From: Verrucomicrobiota bacterium
Lineage (GTDB): Bacteria > Verrucomicrobiota > Verrucomicrobiia > Limisphaerales > JADLHS01
Direction of reading: 5' to 3'
DNA length: 33,836 nt
Assembly (NCBI GenBank): GCA_025350905.1
Contig: JANXWY010000114.1
Coordinates: 1 to 33,836 of the forward strand
Shown here piece by piece: positions 19,296 through 28,214 of the stretch. Numbering within the stretch: the stretch's first letter is position 1; each line of letters begins with the position of its first letter. Under the pieces are notes generated by a model, which was given only the letters and a program-made list of their open reading frames with translations, ran no database searches and had not been told where the DNA came from. The translations under genes were made by a program, and so were the position numbers.

Positions 19296-22200
19296 ATGAG
19301 CTTATTTGCAATCCTATCCGCAAGGCGCCAGACCGGTGTGAGTCGCCGGACAACGACAGCGGTGACAACGGTCTTGGTCGCGCTGGTTGGGTTTGCCCGT
19401 GCCACAGCGTCACAGTTCGCCTTTGATCCCAACGGCAATCTCCTGGCTCAAACGGCAGAAAACGCCGCCCTCCCCATGATCATCAGCCAGCCACAGCTCC
19501 AATTGGCCATGCCAGGCGCCCTGACGTCTTTTTTCGTCGTGGCGGCGGATACGCGCGGCCTCGCTTACCAATGGGAGTTCAACGGCACGAACATCTTGGG
19601 CGCGACCGGCGATGCCTTGCTCCTGACCAATGTTGGAGCTACCAATGAAGGCCTGTATTCGGTCGTCCTGAACAACAGTTCGGGCAGCGTGACCAGCGCA
19701 CCGGCGGCGCTAATGATTGACAGCGATGGCGACGGCCTGCCCGATTCCTGGGAAATTGCCCACTTCGGTAATCTGAACCAGACCACCACCGGCGATTTTG
19801 ATCATGATGGCGTTTCCAACCTGCAAGAGTTTTTGGACGGCACTGATCCGGCCAACACGGCATCGGCTCTGTTCCGGCTCACCATCCTGAAAGATGGAGG
19901 ATCCGTTCAGACGGTTCCGTCCCAAGACACCTACACCAACGGCCAAATCGTGACGCTCACCGCGACCCCCCTCACGCCAGAGACTTTCCATTTGTGGACG
20001 GGAGACCTTCTCGCGCAAAGCAATTCCATTACCCTGGTCATGACCTCGAACAAAACGGTGTTCGCCCACTTCACCTCCGTGGATTTCCTCTGGACCAATG
20101 CTGCGGGCGGCGACTGGAACGTGGCTTCAAATTGGCAACTCAATTTCGTCCCGGGCCCGGATGACAATGTCATCATTACCACGGCCGTCACCATTACCGT
20201 GAATAGCAACGCCGAGTGTAAGAACCTCACCTTTGGGGCCGCCGGAGTTGCGCCGACTCTCACCGGGACCGCCACGTTGGCCGCCCACGGAAACTGTGCC
20301 TGGACAGCGGGCACGATGAGCGGAAGCGGGCGGACGGTCATCGCTGCGGGCGGTTCATTGATCATGGCTAATCCTGCTGCGGTTTATTTGGATGCGCGGA
20401 CGTTGGAGAATGGCGGGACGATACTCTGGACGGGGGCAGGGAATTGTTATCCGAGCTCCGGGGCGGTGATCACCAACCGCCCGGGAGCCTTGTTTGACGT
20501 CCGAGGCTTAGGTTCACTCATCGGGTCGCCGGGCACGCCAACACGAATTGACAACGCGGGCCTATTTCGCAAATCGGTAAGCGCGGCAACGATGGCAATT
20601 GGGGCTGCGTTCACCTACGCCCTGCCGTTTAACAACTACGGCACGGTGGACATCCAGAGCGGGGACGTGGCCTTTAGCGGTGGCTTAAACAACGGCGATA
20701 TTCTCGTGGCGAATAATGCGACCTTGAATCTGGCGGTCTTCGTGTTCGGCACGTTCACTTCGCGCTCGAACTCGAGCATTACAGGTGCGGGAAATCTCAC
20801 TTGCAGCAGTGGGTTCAGCGACCTGGGCGGCTTGGTCAATGTCAGCGGACCAATGACGCTCACCGGGAACAATCCCACTGTGAACTTTGGTGGGGCGGTG
20901 TTCTGTACCAATAACACGCTGAGCATTGACAACGGCACGGTGAACTTCAACGGCACGGGCACGATCGCTCCCGCCGTCGTGAACCTGACCGGCGGCACGT
21001 TGGGCGGCAGCATGGTGGTCACGGTCGAAAATGCCATGAGCTGGACCGCCGGCGGTATGGCTGGAACCGGGCAGACGATAATTCCCCCCGGTGTCACCCT
21101 GACCATCTCTAATTCGAGTTCGGTTTCGCTGGCCAGCCGGACCTTGGAAAACGGCGGGACGGTACTCTGGACGGGGGCGGGGAATTTTTACCCGAGCGCC
21201 GGGGCCGTGATTACTAACCGCGCGGGCGCGCTGTTCGACGTGCAGGGCTCGGCTTCTTTTATTACCTCGGGGGGCACGCCAACACGAATTGACAACGTGG
21301 GCTTATTTCGCAAATCGGTAAGCGCTGCAACGACAGTGTTTGGTGGTGCGTTCTCCTCCGCCATGCCGTTTAACAATTACGGCACCGTGGACATCCAGAC
21401 CGGCGGTCTGGCCTTCAACAGTGGCTTAAACAACGGCGACATTCTCGTGGCGAATAGTACGACCTTGAATCTGGCGGTCTTCGTTTTCGGCACCTTCACT
21501 TCGAGCGTGGGTTCGCGTATCACGGGTCCGGGAAATCTCACTTGCAGCGGTGGATTCAGCGACTTGGGCGGCTTGGTCAATCTCAGCGGACCGATGACGG
21601 TCACGGGGAACAATCCTACCGTGAACTTCAGTGGGACCGTATTCTGCACCAACAACACGTTGAGCATCGACACCGGCACAGCAAACTTCAACGGCACGGG
21701 CACGGTCTCGCCCGCAGTGGTGAACCTGACTGGTGGCACGTTGGGCGGCAGCATGGTAGTGACGGTGGGGCATACCATGAGCTGGACCGCCGGCGGCATG
21801 AACGGCACCGCACAAACGATCATCCTTCCCAATGCTTCGTTGACCATTAACAACGCGACCCCGGTTTCGCTAGTCGGCCGGACGTTGGAAAACGGCGGGA
21901 CGACAGTCTGGAGCGGCGCGGGTGAATTTTACCCGAGCGCCGGGGCCGTGATTACCAACCGCGCTGGCGCGCTGTTCGACGTGCAGGGCGCGGCTGCCTT
22001 TCGGGGTTCACCCGGCGCGGTCCCACGGATTGATAACGCGGGCACCTTCCGCAAATCGGTGAGCGCGGGAACAACCGTCGTCGGCCCGATTTACCCGGTC
22101 TCGTTTAACAATTATGGCACATTGGACATCCAGAGCGGCGTTCTGCTGGCGAACAGCGGTTATTTCTGCTCCTCGAACAGCTTTTTGAATTGCGCCCTGT

Positions 22201-23336
22201 GGGGCACAACCGCGGGAGCCACCTACGGTCAGCTTCAGGTTCCCGGCACGGTGAACCTGAACGGAACGCTCAGCGTCAACTTGACGAATTATTACGTTCC
22301 CGCCACCAACGACACCTTCGCGGTTGTGAGCGCGGGCACGCTCAACGGCGCGTTCGCCGGTTTTGTCTATCCGTCGAACCAGGTCACCCTGTCTTTAAGC
22401 AATGCCATCACCGCCGAGGTTGTCCGGGTTTTGGGGGTCACCACCTCCCAGGCAGTCCCGCTGCCGCCTCCCCCTGGCATCATCAGTTGGTGGCGGGCGG
22501 AGAATAACGCGCTGGACGCCGTCGGCACGAACCACGGGGCGCTGACGAATGGAGCAACGTTCTCGCCTGGCGAGGTTGGGCAGGGTTTTCTTTTGGACGG
22601 AACGGCCGGTTACGTCGTTATTCCGGATTCGCCCAGCCTGCGGCCTTCTTCGGTGACGGTGGAGGCCTGGGTAAAAATCTTTTCGACGACCGGCACCCAG
22701 CTGGTTTTCGCCAAGCCCATCGGTCCGGCCACCCTGGATTCCTTCGGGTTGGCGCTGGCCAACGGCGCGCCCCTGGCCGCGATTTCCGACGCGAACGGAT
22801 TTGGGACCTTTGTTTCCACCGCCACGCCACTTCCGCTGGGACAGTGGAACCACCTGGCGTATTCCTTTGATGGAAACACCCGGCAGGAATCGCTCTACGT
22901 CAACGGAGCCATGGTGGCTTCCGCCAACGCCGGCAAATCCATGGCCTTCGACACGCATCCCTTGCTGTTGGGCGCCGATATTGAAAACGGGGTCCCTGGC
23001 CTTTTTCTCAATGGCCAGATCGACGAGGCTTCCATTTACAATCGGGCCTTGGCAGCAAGCGAGATTGCGGCCATCTACAATGTAGGTTCCGCCGGCAAAC
23101 AGCTCTTATCCGTTAGCCTGCCCGTCCTGTTAACGCCGCAGCTTTTCGGGACCGACGTCCGGCTGGTCTGGACAGCCATCTCGAACACCTCGTATCGGTT
23201 GGAGTTCAATCCCGACTTGAGCGCTTCCAACTGGATTGTGCTTCCGGGCGATGTGATCGGACTCAGCAACACCGCCAGCAAACTCGACACCCTGACTTCG
23301 AGCAACCGTTTCTATCGCGTCCGCGTGGTCCCGTAA
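19296..23336 (+). CDS. Giant secreted Ig/TSP3/InlB/LamG surface protein with long tandem repeats
   Basis: The protein has 1346 residues. The order seen is: signal peptide (about 1-38, RRTTTAVTTVLVALVGFARATA); a YD-like stub (FAFDPNGNLLAQ); an Ig-like domain (about 60-145); a calcium-binding TSP3-type stretch (DSDGDGLPDSWE, then DFDHDGVSNLQEF); an InlB/Flg_new-type beta repeat (about 195-263). Next is a beta-solenoid-like region (about 270-1050) with three homologous blocks of 247 residues, each with RTLENGGT, YPS(S/A)GAVITNR and RKSVSA. A LamG/concanavalin domain follows (about 1062-1270, GIISWWRAENNALD). It ends with a short domain finishing SSNRFYRVRVVP. It is an adhesin or glycan-binding extracellular protein. 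It starts 72 bp after the Rhs gene on the same strand, so coexpression is likely. Confidence 0.9.
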   Translation: MSLFAILSARRQTGVSRRTTTAVTTVLVALVGFARATASQFAFDPNGNLLAQTAENAALPMIISQPQLQLAMPGALTSFFVVAADTRGLAYQWEFNGTNILGATGDALLLTNVGATNEGLYSVVLNNSSGSVTSAPAALMIDSDGDGLPDSWEIAHFGNLNQTTTGDFDHDGVSNLQEFLDGTDPANTASALFRLTILKDGGSVQTVPSQDTYTNGQIVTLTATPLTPETFHLWTGDLLAQSNSITLVMTSNKTVFAHFTSVDFLWTNAAGGDWNVASNWQLNFVPGPDDNVIITTAVTITVNSNAECKNLTFGAAGVAPTLTGTATLAAHGNCAWTAGTMSGSGRTVIAAGGSLIMANPAAVYLDARTLENGGTILWTGAGNCYPSSGAVITNRPGALFDVRGLGSLIGSPGTPTRIDNAGLFRKSVSAATMAIGAAFTYALPFNNYGTVDIQSGDVAFSGGLNNGDILVANNATLNLAVFVFGTFTSRSNSSITGAGNLTCSSGFSDLGGLVNVSGPMTLTGNNPTVNFGGAVFCTNNTLSIDNGTVNFNGTGTIAPAVVNLTGGTLGGSMVVTVENAMSWTAGGMAGTGQTIIPPGVTLTISNSSSVSLASRTLENGGTVLWTGAGNFYPSAGAVITNRAGALFDVQGSASFITSGGTPTRIDNVGLFRKSVSAATTVFGGAFSSAMPFNNYGTVDIQTGGLAFNSGLNNGDILVANSTTLNLAVFVFGTFTSSVGSRITGPGNLTCSGGFSDLGGLVNLSGPMTVTGNNPTVNFSGTVFCTNNTLSIDTGTANFNGTGTVSPAVVNLTGGTLGGSMVVTVGHTMSWTAGGMNGTAQTIILPNASLTINNATPVSLVGRTLENGGTTVWSGAGEFYPSAGAVITNRAGALFDVQGAAAFRGSPGAVPRIDNAGTFRKSVSAGTTVVGPIYPVSFNNYGTLDIQSGVLLANSGYFCSSNSFLNCALWGTTAGATYGQLQVPGTVNLNGTLSVNLTNYYVPATNDTFAVVSAGTLNGAFAGFVYPSNQVTLSLSNAITAEVVRVLGVTTSQAVPLPPPPGIISWWRAENNALDAVGTNHGALTNGATFSPGEVGQGFLLDGTAGYVVIPDSPSLRPSSVTVEAWVKIFSTTGTQLVFAKPIGPATLDSFGLALANGAPLAAISDANGFGTFVSTATPLPLGQWNHLAYSFDGNTRQESLYVNGAMVASANAGKSMAFDTHPLLLGADIENGVPGLFLNGQIDEASIYNRALAASEIAAIYNVGSAGKQLLSVSLPVLLTPQLFGTDVRLVWTAISNTSYRLEFNPDLSASNWIVLPGDVIGLSNTASKLDTLTSSNRFYRVRVVP
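20224..22170 (+). repeat. 741-bp tandem repeat inside the surface-protein gene
   Basis: Equivalent CGG codons of the RTLENGGT motif lie at 20397, 21138 and 21879, exactly 741 bp (247 codons) apart each time. Copies 1 and 2 share long near-identical stretches, such as GGCACGCCAACACGAATTGA and CGCAAATCGGTAAGCGC. Copy 3 is partial and more diverged at its end. The repeat is in frame and gap-free between copies. Confidence 0.88.
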
Positions 23337-23523
23337 CCGGCGGCTGTGCAAAGCAGATTCGAATTCGAATGCGACCGTCTCGCGCGGAAGTCATCATCGC
23401 TGAACATTTATTCGACAGCGTCCCCCCAAGCTCCTAATCTCACCCCGTCACCTTCCGAGCCGGCGTGTTGGCCGCTCATTTGGGGTCGCGTGATTGAACT
23501 AACCAGATCGAGAAAAGAATTGT

Positions 23524-23811
23524 ATGCCCTACATCATGATTCGTCACAAGGTCGCCAACTACGCCCAATGGAAACGCGGGGTCAAAGCTTTCGCCCCGTT
23601 TCGCCAGGCGTCCGGCGAGAAATGTTTTTACGTCTGCCGCGGCAGCCAGGATCCGAACGAGCTGCTGGTATGGTGCGAGTGGGACACCACGGCGCGGATG
23701 AAGAAATTCGCCAAGTCGCGGGAATTGCGCCAGGCGATGAAGGGCGCGGGTGTCATCGGCAAACCGGAGGTTTCGTTTTACGGCAAGATGGAATCCCTGA
23801 ACGCAACCTGA
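23524..23811 (+). CDS. ABM/cyclase-like ferredoxin-fold small protein
   Basis: This 95-residue cytosolic protein has the pattern of dimeric alpha-beta barrel proteins related to antibiotic-biosynthesis monooxygenases. It begins MPYIMIRHKVANYAQWKRGV, then PNELLVWCEWDTTARMKKFA, then LRQAMKGAGVIGKPEVSFYG. These folds include cyclases, monooxygenases and many uncharacterised stress proteins. No cofactor motif is expected or seen. The chosen ATG gives the conserved family start. It is 187 bp after the surface-protein gene and about 70 bp before a membrane-protein gene on the same strand. The function is unknown. Confidence 0.78.
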   Translation: MPYIMIRHKVANYAQWKRGVKAFAPFRQASGEKCFYVCRGSQDPNELLVWCEWDTTARMKKFAKSRELRQAMKGAGVIGKPEVSFYGKMESLNAT

Positions 23812-23882
23812 ACCTCGGGGCGTCCCGTTCGTTGTCCCTTCGGCAACGTGATGCCCGGCTTGTCATTCGCCGGCAAGTTTGT

Positions 23883-24563
23883 ATGCTTCGGAAGGTGAGA
23901 GAGAAGTTTAACCAGCTGCTGCCCTTTTTGCTGATCGTGGTGTTCGCGCTTTCGCGCATTCCGGGCATGTTGCCGCAGAATTTCAGCGCAGCTTACGCCC
24001 TCGCGTTCTGTGCCGGCGTGTATCTCTCCGGCGGTCGGGCGTGGTGGCTGCCCTTGCTGACGCTGCTGGTCACTGACATCGGACTTAATCTTTATTACTG
24101 GCTGGCCTTGGGCTGGAACGTGTGGGAACTGCCCGTGCTGAAATATCAGCTGTTCAACTATGCCGCGTTCCTCGTCATCATTTGGCTGGGCCGGCGTTTC
24201 AAACCGCAGACGTCGTTCCTGGCCCTGCTCGGCGGCGGCGTGCTGGGGGCGCTGTTATTTTATCTGATTACGAATACGGCTTCCTGGTTTTTCAATCCGT
24301 TTGGCAACCCGGAATATACCAAGACCTTCGTCGGTTGGCTCACCGCCTTGACCAAGGGCACGGGCGGCTGGCCGCAAACCTGGGAATTTTTCCGCAACAC
24401 GCTCCTCAGCGGCGGCCTGTTCACCGGACTGTTCGTCGCCGCGGTGAAGCTCACCAGCGCTGAATCGCCGCAGGAAAAAACCGCCGGGGTGCGCGAACCC
24501 GAAGTGGGCGTGAGCGATCCGGAGGCCGAGGGCAAACCCGAAGCGGAGGAGGCGAAAGCATGA
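23883..24563 (+). CDS. DUF6580-like integral membrane protein with acidic tail
   Basis: This 226-residue protein has five to six hydrophobic helices. The pattern LPFLLIVVFALSRIPGMLPQNF, then AYALAFCAGVYLSGG, then LPLLTLLVTDIGLNLYYW matches, by eye, DUF6580 proteins. These resemble substrate-binding (S) components of ECF-type transporters. The last 35 residues are hydrophilic and acidic (EKTAGVREPEVGVSDPEAEG), an unusual tail for the family. The start ATG at 23883 is chosen because it just precedes the first helix with a basic N-terminus (LRKVREKF). The transported substrate is unknown, and no ECF ATPase genes are nearby. Confidence 0.72.
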   Translation: MLRKVREKFNQLLPFLLIVVFALSRIPGMLPQNFSAAYALAFCAGVYLSGGRAWWLPLLTLLVTDIGLNLYYWLALGWNVWELPVLKYQLFNYAAFLVIIWLGRRFKPQTSFLALLGGGVLGALLFYLITNTASWFFNPFGNPEYTKTFVGWLTALTKGTGGWPQTWEFFRNTLLSGGLFTGLFVAAVKLTSAESPQEKTAGVREPEVGVSDPEAEGKPEAEEAKA

Positions 24564-24652
24564 TCCGACCGCCTTCCGTTTGGCCCATGCGGTAACCTTC
24601 CAGAAGTCCTTCGATCCAGTTCGCCGCTGACTGATTCCTGAGTGCTATCCCC

Positions 24653-25114
24653 ATGAAAATTGGCCTTATTTCCGATACGCACGGCTTTCTCGATCCGCGC
24701 CTGCCGCGGATCTTTCGCGGCGTGGACCACATTCTCCATGCGGGCGACATCGGGCCCGACCATCTCATCGCGCAACTCGAGTCCATCGCGCCGGTCACCA
24801 CCGTGCTGGGTAACACCGATAGTTCGACGCTCTACCGGCTGACCGAAACGATCGTCCTCGGGGGGCGCAAATTTCTCGTCCACCACATCGTTTCGCCTCA
24901 CGCATTGACGAATGAACTCCAGGAGCGACTTGCCCGGGAGCGGCCCGCCATCGTCCTCTTTGGTCACACGCACCAGCAATTCAACCACGTGGTCAATGGG
25001 ATTTGGTTTTTGAATCCCGGTTATGCGGGCAAGCCCAAGTCCGGTGCGGCGCGCAGTGTGGCCTTGCTGGAGGGAGATGCGAAGGAAATCCAGGTGGAAT
25101 TTATCGAGCTGTGA
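24653..25114 (+). CDS. YfcE/MJ0936-type calcineurin-like phosphodiesterase
   Basis: This 153-residue cytosolic metallophosphoesterase cleaves phosphodiesters using two metal ions. All family motifs are present in order: ISDTHG (residues about 6-11), HAGDIG (41-46), GNTD (60s; Asn plus Asp, where relatives often have GNCD), FLVHH (the first His), and FGHTHQQFN (metal ligands). The length is normal for the small prokaryotic subgroup. It lies 89 bp after the DUF6580-like gene on the same strand and converges with the universal stress protein gene. The physiological substrate is unknown. Confidence 0.92.
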   Translation: MKIGLISDTHGFLDPRLPRIFRGVDHILHAGDIGPDHLIAQLESIAPVTTVLGNTDSSTLYRLTETIVLGGRKFLVHHIVSPHALTNELQERLARERPAIVLFGHTHQQFNHVVNGIWFLNPGYAGKPKSGAARSVALLEGDAKEIQVEFIEL

Positions 25115-25140
25115 TGCCGCGCGGCAGCGCTCGCTCCGGC

Positions 25141-25569
25141 TCACGGTTTCTCCGCCTTGACCACCAGAATCGGAATGGCGGTTCGGTGGCGCACTTCGTT
25201 GATGGTGCTGCCGTAAATGATGTCACCAATGAGCCGGTGACCGTGGCTGGTCATGGCGATGAGATCACAGCGCTCGGCCGCGGCGGTCTTCAGAATTTCC
25301 GTGGCCGGATCCCCCAGCGCCAGATGGGCGGAGACGGACAATCCTTTCAGCCGCAGTTCGTCCACGGTTTTTTCCAGATAGGCGCGGTCCGCCTTCATCT
25401 CGTCGGATTCGGCCAGTTTAAGCTTTGAAAAATTCCGCGCCACCCAACCATCTGCCACATGCACCAGGAGTAATCGCGAACCCAGCCGGGTGGCCAGTTC
25501 CGTGACGTGCGGCAGCAGGCTCTCGTCCGCGCGCGTGTTTTCGAGGGCGACCAGGATTTTGCGATACAT
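25141..25569 (-). CDS. Universal stress protein (UspA family)
   Basis: This 142-residue alpha/beta nucleotide-binding-like protein is of normal family length. It opens with YRKILVALENTRADESLL, where the usual D is E at the ATP-binding strand. It has LLLVHVADG and ends with the ATP-loop region AMTSHGHRLIGDIIYGSTINEVRHRTAIPILVVKA. The canonical G-x2-G-x9-G-S is only partly kept (GHRLIGDIIYGS), so ATP binding is uncertain. It is the last gene of the mntH transcript (23 bp after the small membrane protein). A role in stress response is inferred from family membership only. Confidence 0.9.
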   Translation of the reverse strand: MYRKILVALENTRADESLLPHVTELATRLGSRLLLVHVADGWVARNFSKLKLAESDEMKADRAYLEKTVDELRLKGLSVSAHLALGDPATEILKTAAAERCDLIAMTSHGHRLIGDIIYGSTINEVRHRTAIPILVVKAEKP

Positions 25570-25592
25570 GAGACGGGTGGTTTGTCGCGTGA

Positions 25593-25853
25593 TTAGTCGC
25601 GGCCCGCGGCCAGATCATTCCAGCCACCCCAGGCGCGCGTCCACGTCTGGGTTTGCCAGCGGTAGAAAAAGTGCAACGCCGTTCCCGCCGCCGCCAGACC
25701 GGCCAGTGTCCACCAGAACTCGCGCCGGTCGTGAAAGAAAACGGCACCGACGCAGATGCCAGTCCATTTGACAATGCGAAACCAGACCGGCTGGGCGCGG
25801 CGGGAGAAGGCGACGCGGAATTCGCGGCGGAGGGCGAGGTTAACAGTATTCAT
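25593..25853 (-). CDS. Small membrane protein, unknown
   Basis: This 86-residue protein has a basic N-terminal section (NLALRREFRVAFSRRAQPVW) and two hydrophobic segments: about residues 27-42 (IVKWTGICVGAVFF) and 47-64 (WWTLAGLAAAGTALHFFY). An aromatic, tryptophan-rich end follows. No family is recognised. It sits 18 bp after mntH and 23 bp before the universal stress protein gene on the same strand. The tight spacing supports a real gene and a shared operon. Confidence 0.65.
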   Translation of the reverse strand: MNTVNLALRREFRVAFSRRAQPVWFRIVKWTGICVGAVFFHDRREFWWTLAGLAAAGTALHFFYRWQTQTWTRAWGGWNDLAAGRD

Positions 25854-25871
25854 AGGGTTTGCCGTTAGCGA

Positions 25872-27245
25872 TCAACCGAGCCATTCAACGACTTTGTCGA
25901 ATAAGTACTTCACGTTTAGTGCAACAATAATGGCCGCGGTGAGCCACGCGAGCCCTTTCATCCAGAGCGGGATCACGAACTCGCCCATTTTCAGCCGGCT
26001 GCTGGTGAACAGGATGAGCGGGATGACGGCGAAGGACAGTTGCAGGCTCAGGATGACCTGGCTAAAGATGAGCAATTTGGCGGTGCCGCTCTCGCCGTAC
26101 ATCAGCGTGACGATCACCGCCGGGATGATGGCGATGAGCCGTGTGATCAGCCGTCGCAGCCAGGGCCGCAGGCGGAGGTTGAGAAAACCCTCCATCACGA
26201 TCTGCCCCGCGAGCGTGCCAGTGAGGGTGGAGTTCTGACCCGAAGCCAGCAAAGCCAGCGCAAAGATCGTGCTCGCCGCCGTCACGCCGAGGGTGGGGCT
26301 GAGCAAATGGAAAGCATCCTGAATTTCGGCCACTTCATGCTGCCCGCGCGTGTGAAACGTGGCGGCGGAAACGATGAGGATGGCCGCGTTGATGAACAGC
26401 GCAAACATCAGCGCCACCGTCGAGTCAATGGTGGCGAACTTGATGGCCTCGCGTTTGCCGGCGGAGCTTTGTTCGTACTTGCGGGTCTGCACGATGGAAG
26501 AGTGCAGGTAAAGATTGTGGGGCATCACCGTCGCGCCGAGGATGCCGATGGCGACATACAGCATTTGCGGGTTCTGGAGGATCTCGAGTTTAGGCACAAA
26601 CCCGCCGAGCACCGCGCGCAGCTCCGGCCGCGAGGCAATAATTTCAAAGAGAAAACAGCCGCCGATGACGAGAATGAGCGTGATGACCAGCGCCTCGATG
26701 TAGCGAAAGCCCTTGTTCTGGAGATACAACACCACCAGCACGTCCAGCGCGGTGATACAAACGCCCCAGACCAGGGGAATGCGGAACAACAAATTCAGCG
26801 CGATGGCCGAGCCGATTACCTCGGCGAGATCGCAGGCGCAGATGGCGATTTCGCACAACAGCCACAGCATGACGGTCGTGGGTTTGGAGTAATGATCACG
26901 ACAGGCTTGGGCGAGGTCCCGTCCGGTGACGATGCCCAATCGCGCGCAGAGCGCTTGCAGCAGGATCGCCATCAGGTTCGAGAGCAGGATGACCGAGAGC
27001 AAGGTATAGCCAAAAGCCGAGCCCCCGGCGAGGTCGGTCGCCCAGTTGCCTGGATCCATGTAGCCGACGGCCACCAGGTAACCGGGTCCGGAGAAAGCCA
27101 GCAGCTTGCGCCAAAAGCCGAAAGACTTCGGCACCTGGATGCTCGCGTGGACCTCTGGCAAGCTGGGGATGGCTTTTTCCTGCCGCCACGCGCGGGGCGA
27201 CTGCGAGGTCTGGGCGGGGTCAGGAGGCTTCATGAGGGGAATCAC
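25872..27245 (-). CDS. mntH: Nramp-family Mn2+/H+ symporter
   Basis: This 457-residue inner-membrane importer of manganese (and other divalent metals) has about eleven transmembrane helices. Diagnostic metal-site motifs are [10 protein letters not shown] in the first helix (Asp and Asn ligands) and [17 protein letters not shown] in helix 6 (the A/M-P-H motif). The segment [22 protein letters not shown] matches the conserved family transport signature. The N-terminal roughly 45 residues are soluble and variable. An ATG four codons in (MKPPDPAQ) is an equally good start. A DtxR/MntR-like palindrome lies about 90 bp upstream. It heads an operon with a small membrane protein and a universal stress protein, suggesting metal or oxidative-stress linkage (inference). 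Confidence 0.93.
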   Translation of the reverse strand: MIPLMKPPDPAQTSQSPRAWRQEKAIPSLPEVHASIQVPKSFGFWRKLLAFSGPGYLVAVGYMDPGNWATDLAGGSAFGYTLLSVILLSNLMAILLQALCARLGIVTGRDLAQACRDHYSKPTTVMLWLLCEIAICACDLAEVIGSAIALNLLFRIPLVWGVCITALDVLVVLYLQNKGFRYIEALVITLILVIGGCFLFEIIASRPELRAVLGGFVPKLEILQNPQMLYVAIGILGATVMPHNLYLHSSIVQTRKYEQSSAGKREAIKFATIDSTVALMFALFINAAILIVSAATFHTRGQHEVAEIQDAFHLLSPTLGVTAASTIFALALLASGQNSTLTGTLAGQIVMEGFLNLRLRPWLRRLITRLIAIIPAVIVTLMYGESGTAKLLIFSQVILSLQLSFAVIPLILFTSSRLKMGEFVIPLWMKGLAWLTAAIIVALNVKYLFDKVVEWLG

Positions 27246-27334
27246 CGGCTACCGCGCGGAGCCGGCGGTTCGAAGTCACTTCGTCTTCGTTCACGGCTAG
27301 GAAAGTAGCGCACTTCAAGTTTGAAGCAAGAATA

Positions 27335-27356
27335 AAAGTTAGTCAGGACTAACTTT
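27335..27356. promoter_or_regulatory. DtxR/MntR-like operator palindrome
   Basis: Two perfect 10-bp arms, AAAGTTAGTC and GACTAACTTT, are separated by AG. They lie between the divergent mntH (start 27245) and uppP (start 27416). The half-site resembles the TTAG/CTAA pattern of DtxR-family metal repressors. The neighbouring gene is a manganese importer, making this a credible manganese-responsive site. No regulator gene is in the window. Confidence 0.6.
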
Positions 27357-27415
27357 CGGTCAGGAACGGGATTTTGTCGCTTGCCAACCTCCGCCGATTT
27401 CGTGTCTCGTTGGGC

Positions 27416-28207
27416 ATGCCGGATTGGATTGCCGTTGTCATATTGGGAATCATCGAAGGGATCACGGAGTTTTTGCCGGTCTCCTCCACGGGCCATTTGC
27501 TCCTCGCCGAACATGGCCTGCGGCTGAAGCAAAGCGATCTTTTCAACGTCGTCATCCAATGTGGTGCGGTGATCGCCGTGCTGCCGCTCTTCCCGGAACG
27601 CCTGCGCCAGTTTGCGTTTGCGTGGCGCGTGCCGGCCACGCAAGCCTACGCGTTAAAAATTCTCGCCGCCTTCGGGTTGACGGGCATCGGTGGATTGATT
27701 CTGGAAAAAAAGCATTTCAAACTGCCGGAGCAGTTGCTGCCGGTGGCGCTGGCGCTATTGATCGGCGGGGTGTTGTTCGTGGCCGTGGAACGTTGGCTGC
27801 GGGGTAAACCGCTGGCAAATGAGGTGACTTGGGCCATTGCCTTCGCGGTTGGCGCCGGTCAGCTGCTTGCGGCGATTTTTCCCGGGGCCTCGCGTTCGGG
27901 CACGACCATCCTGATCTCGCTGCTGCTCGGCCTAAGCCGACCGGCGGCGACGGAATTTTCCTTCCTGGTGGGCATCCCCACGATGCTTGCGGCGAGCGGG
28001 CTGAAGATTTTCAAAGCCCTCCACCATGGCGCCAACGCGTCCCCGGAAAACTGGGGGCTGCTCCTGCTCGGCGCCCTGGTCGCTGCCGTCGTCTCCTTTA
28101 TCGCAGTGAAATGGCTCTTGCGCTATGTCCAGACGCACACGTTCGTCGCATTCGGCTGGTACCGGATCACTGCGGGCGCGGTGATTCTTCTGCTCCTCTG
28201 GCGCTGA
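27416..28207 (+). CDS. uppP: Undecaprenyl-diphosphatase
   Basis: This 263-residue inner-membrane enzyme recycles undecaprenyl diphosphate to the lipid carrier used for peptidoglycan and polysaccharide export; BacA homologues confer bacitracin resistance. Diagnostic motifs are GIIEGITEFLPVSSTGHLLL near the N-terminus (catalytic Glu and Ser region) and PGASRSGTTI in the second half (catalytic Arg/Ser). About seven to eight transmembrane helices are seen. The start is the ATG at 27416, which gives the family N-terminus PDWIAVVILG. A TTG at 27374 would add 14 residues outside the conserved region. The gene ends eight bases before the stop of the convergent LysM gene. Confidence 0.95.
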   Translation: MPDWIAVVILGIIEGITEFLPVSSTGHLLLAEHGLRLKQSDLFNVVIQCGAVIAVLPLFPERLRQFAFAWRVPATQAYALKILAAFGLTGIGGLILEKKHFKLPEQLLPVALALLIGGVLFVAVERWLRGKPLANEVTWAIAFAVGAGQLLAAIFPGASRSGTTILISLLLGLSRPAATEFSFLVGIPTMLAASGLKIFKALHHGANASPENWGLLLLGALVAAVVSFIAVKWLLRYVQTHTFVAFGWYRITAGAVILLLLWR

Positions 28208-28214
28208 GCGTGGC

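Noticed and set aside
20224-22170. CRISPR-like or rearrangement hotspot repeats
   Set aside because: Repeat units are 741 bp, coding and in frame; they are protein repeats, not spacer arrays.
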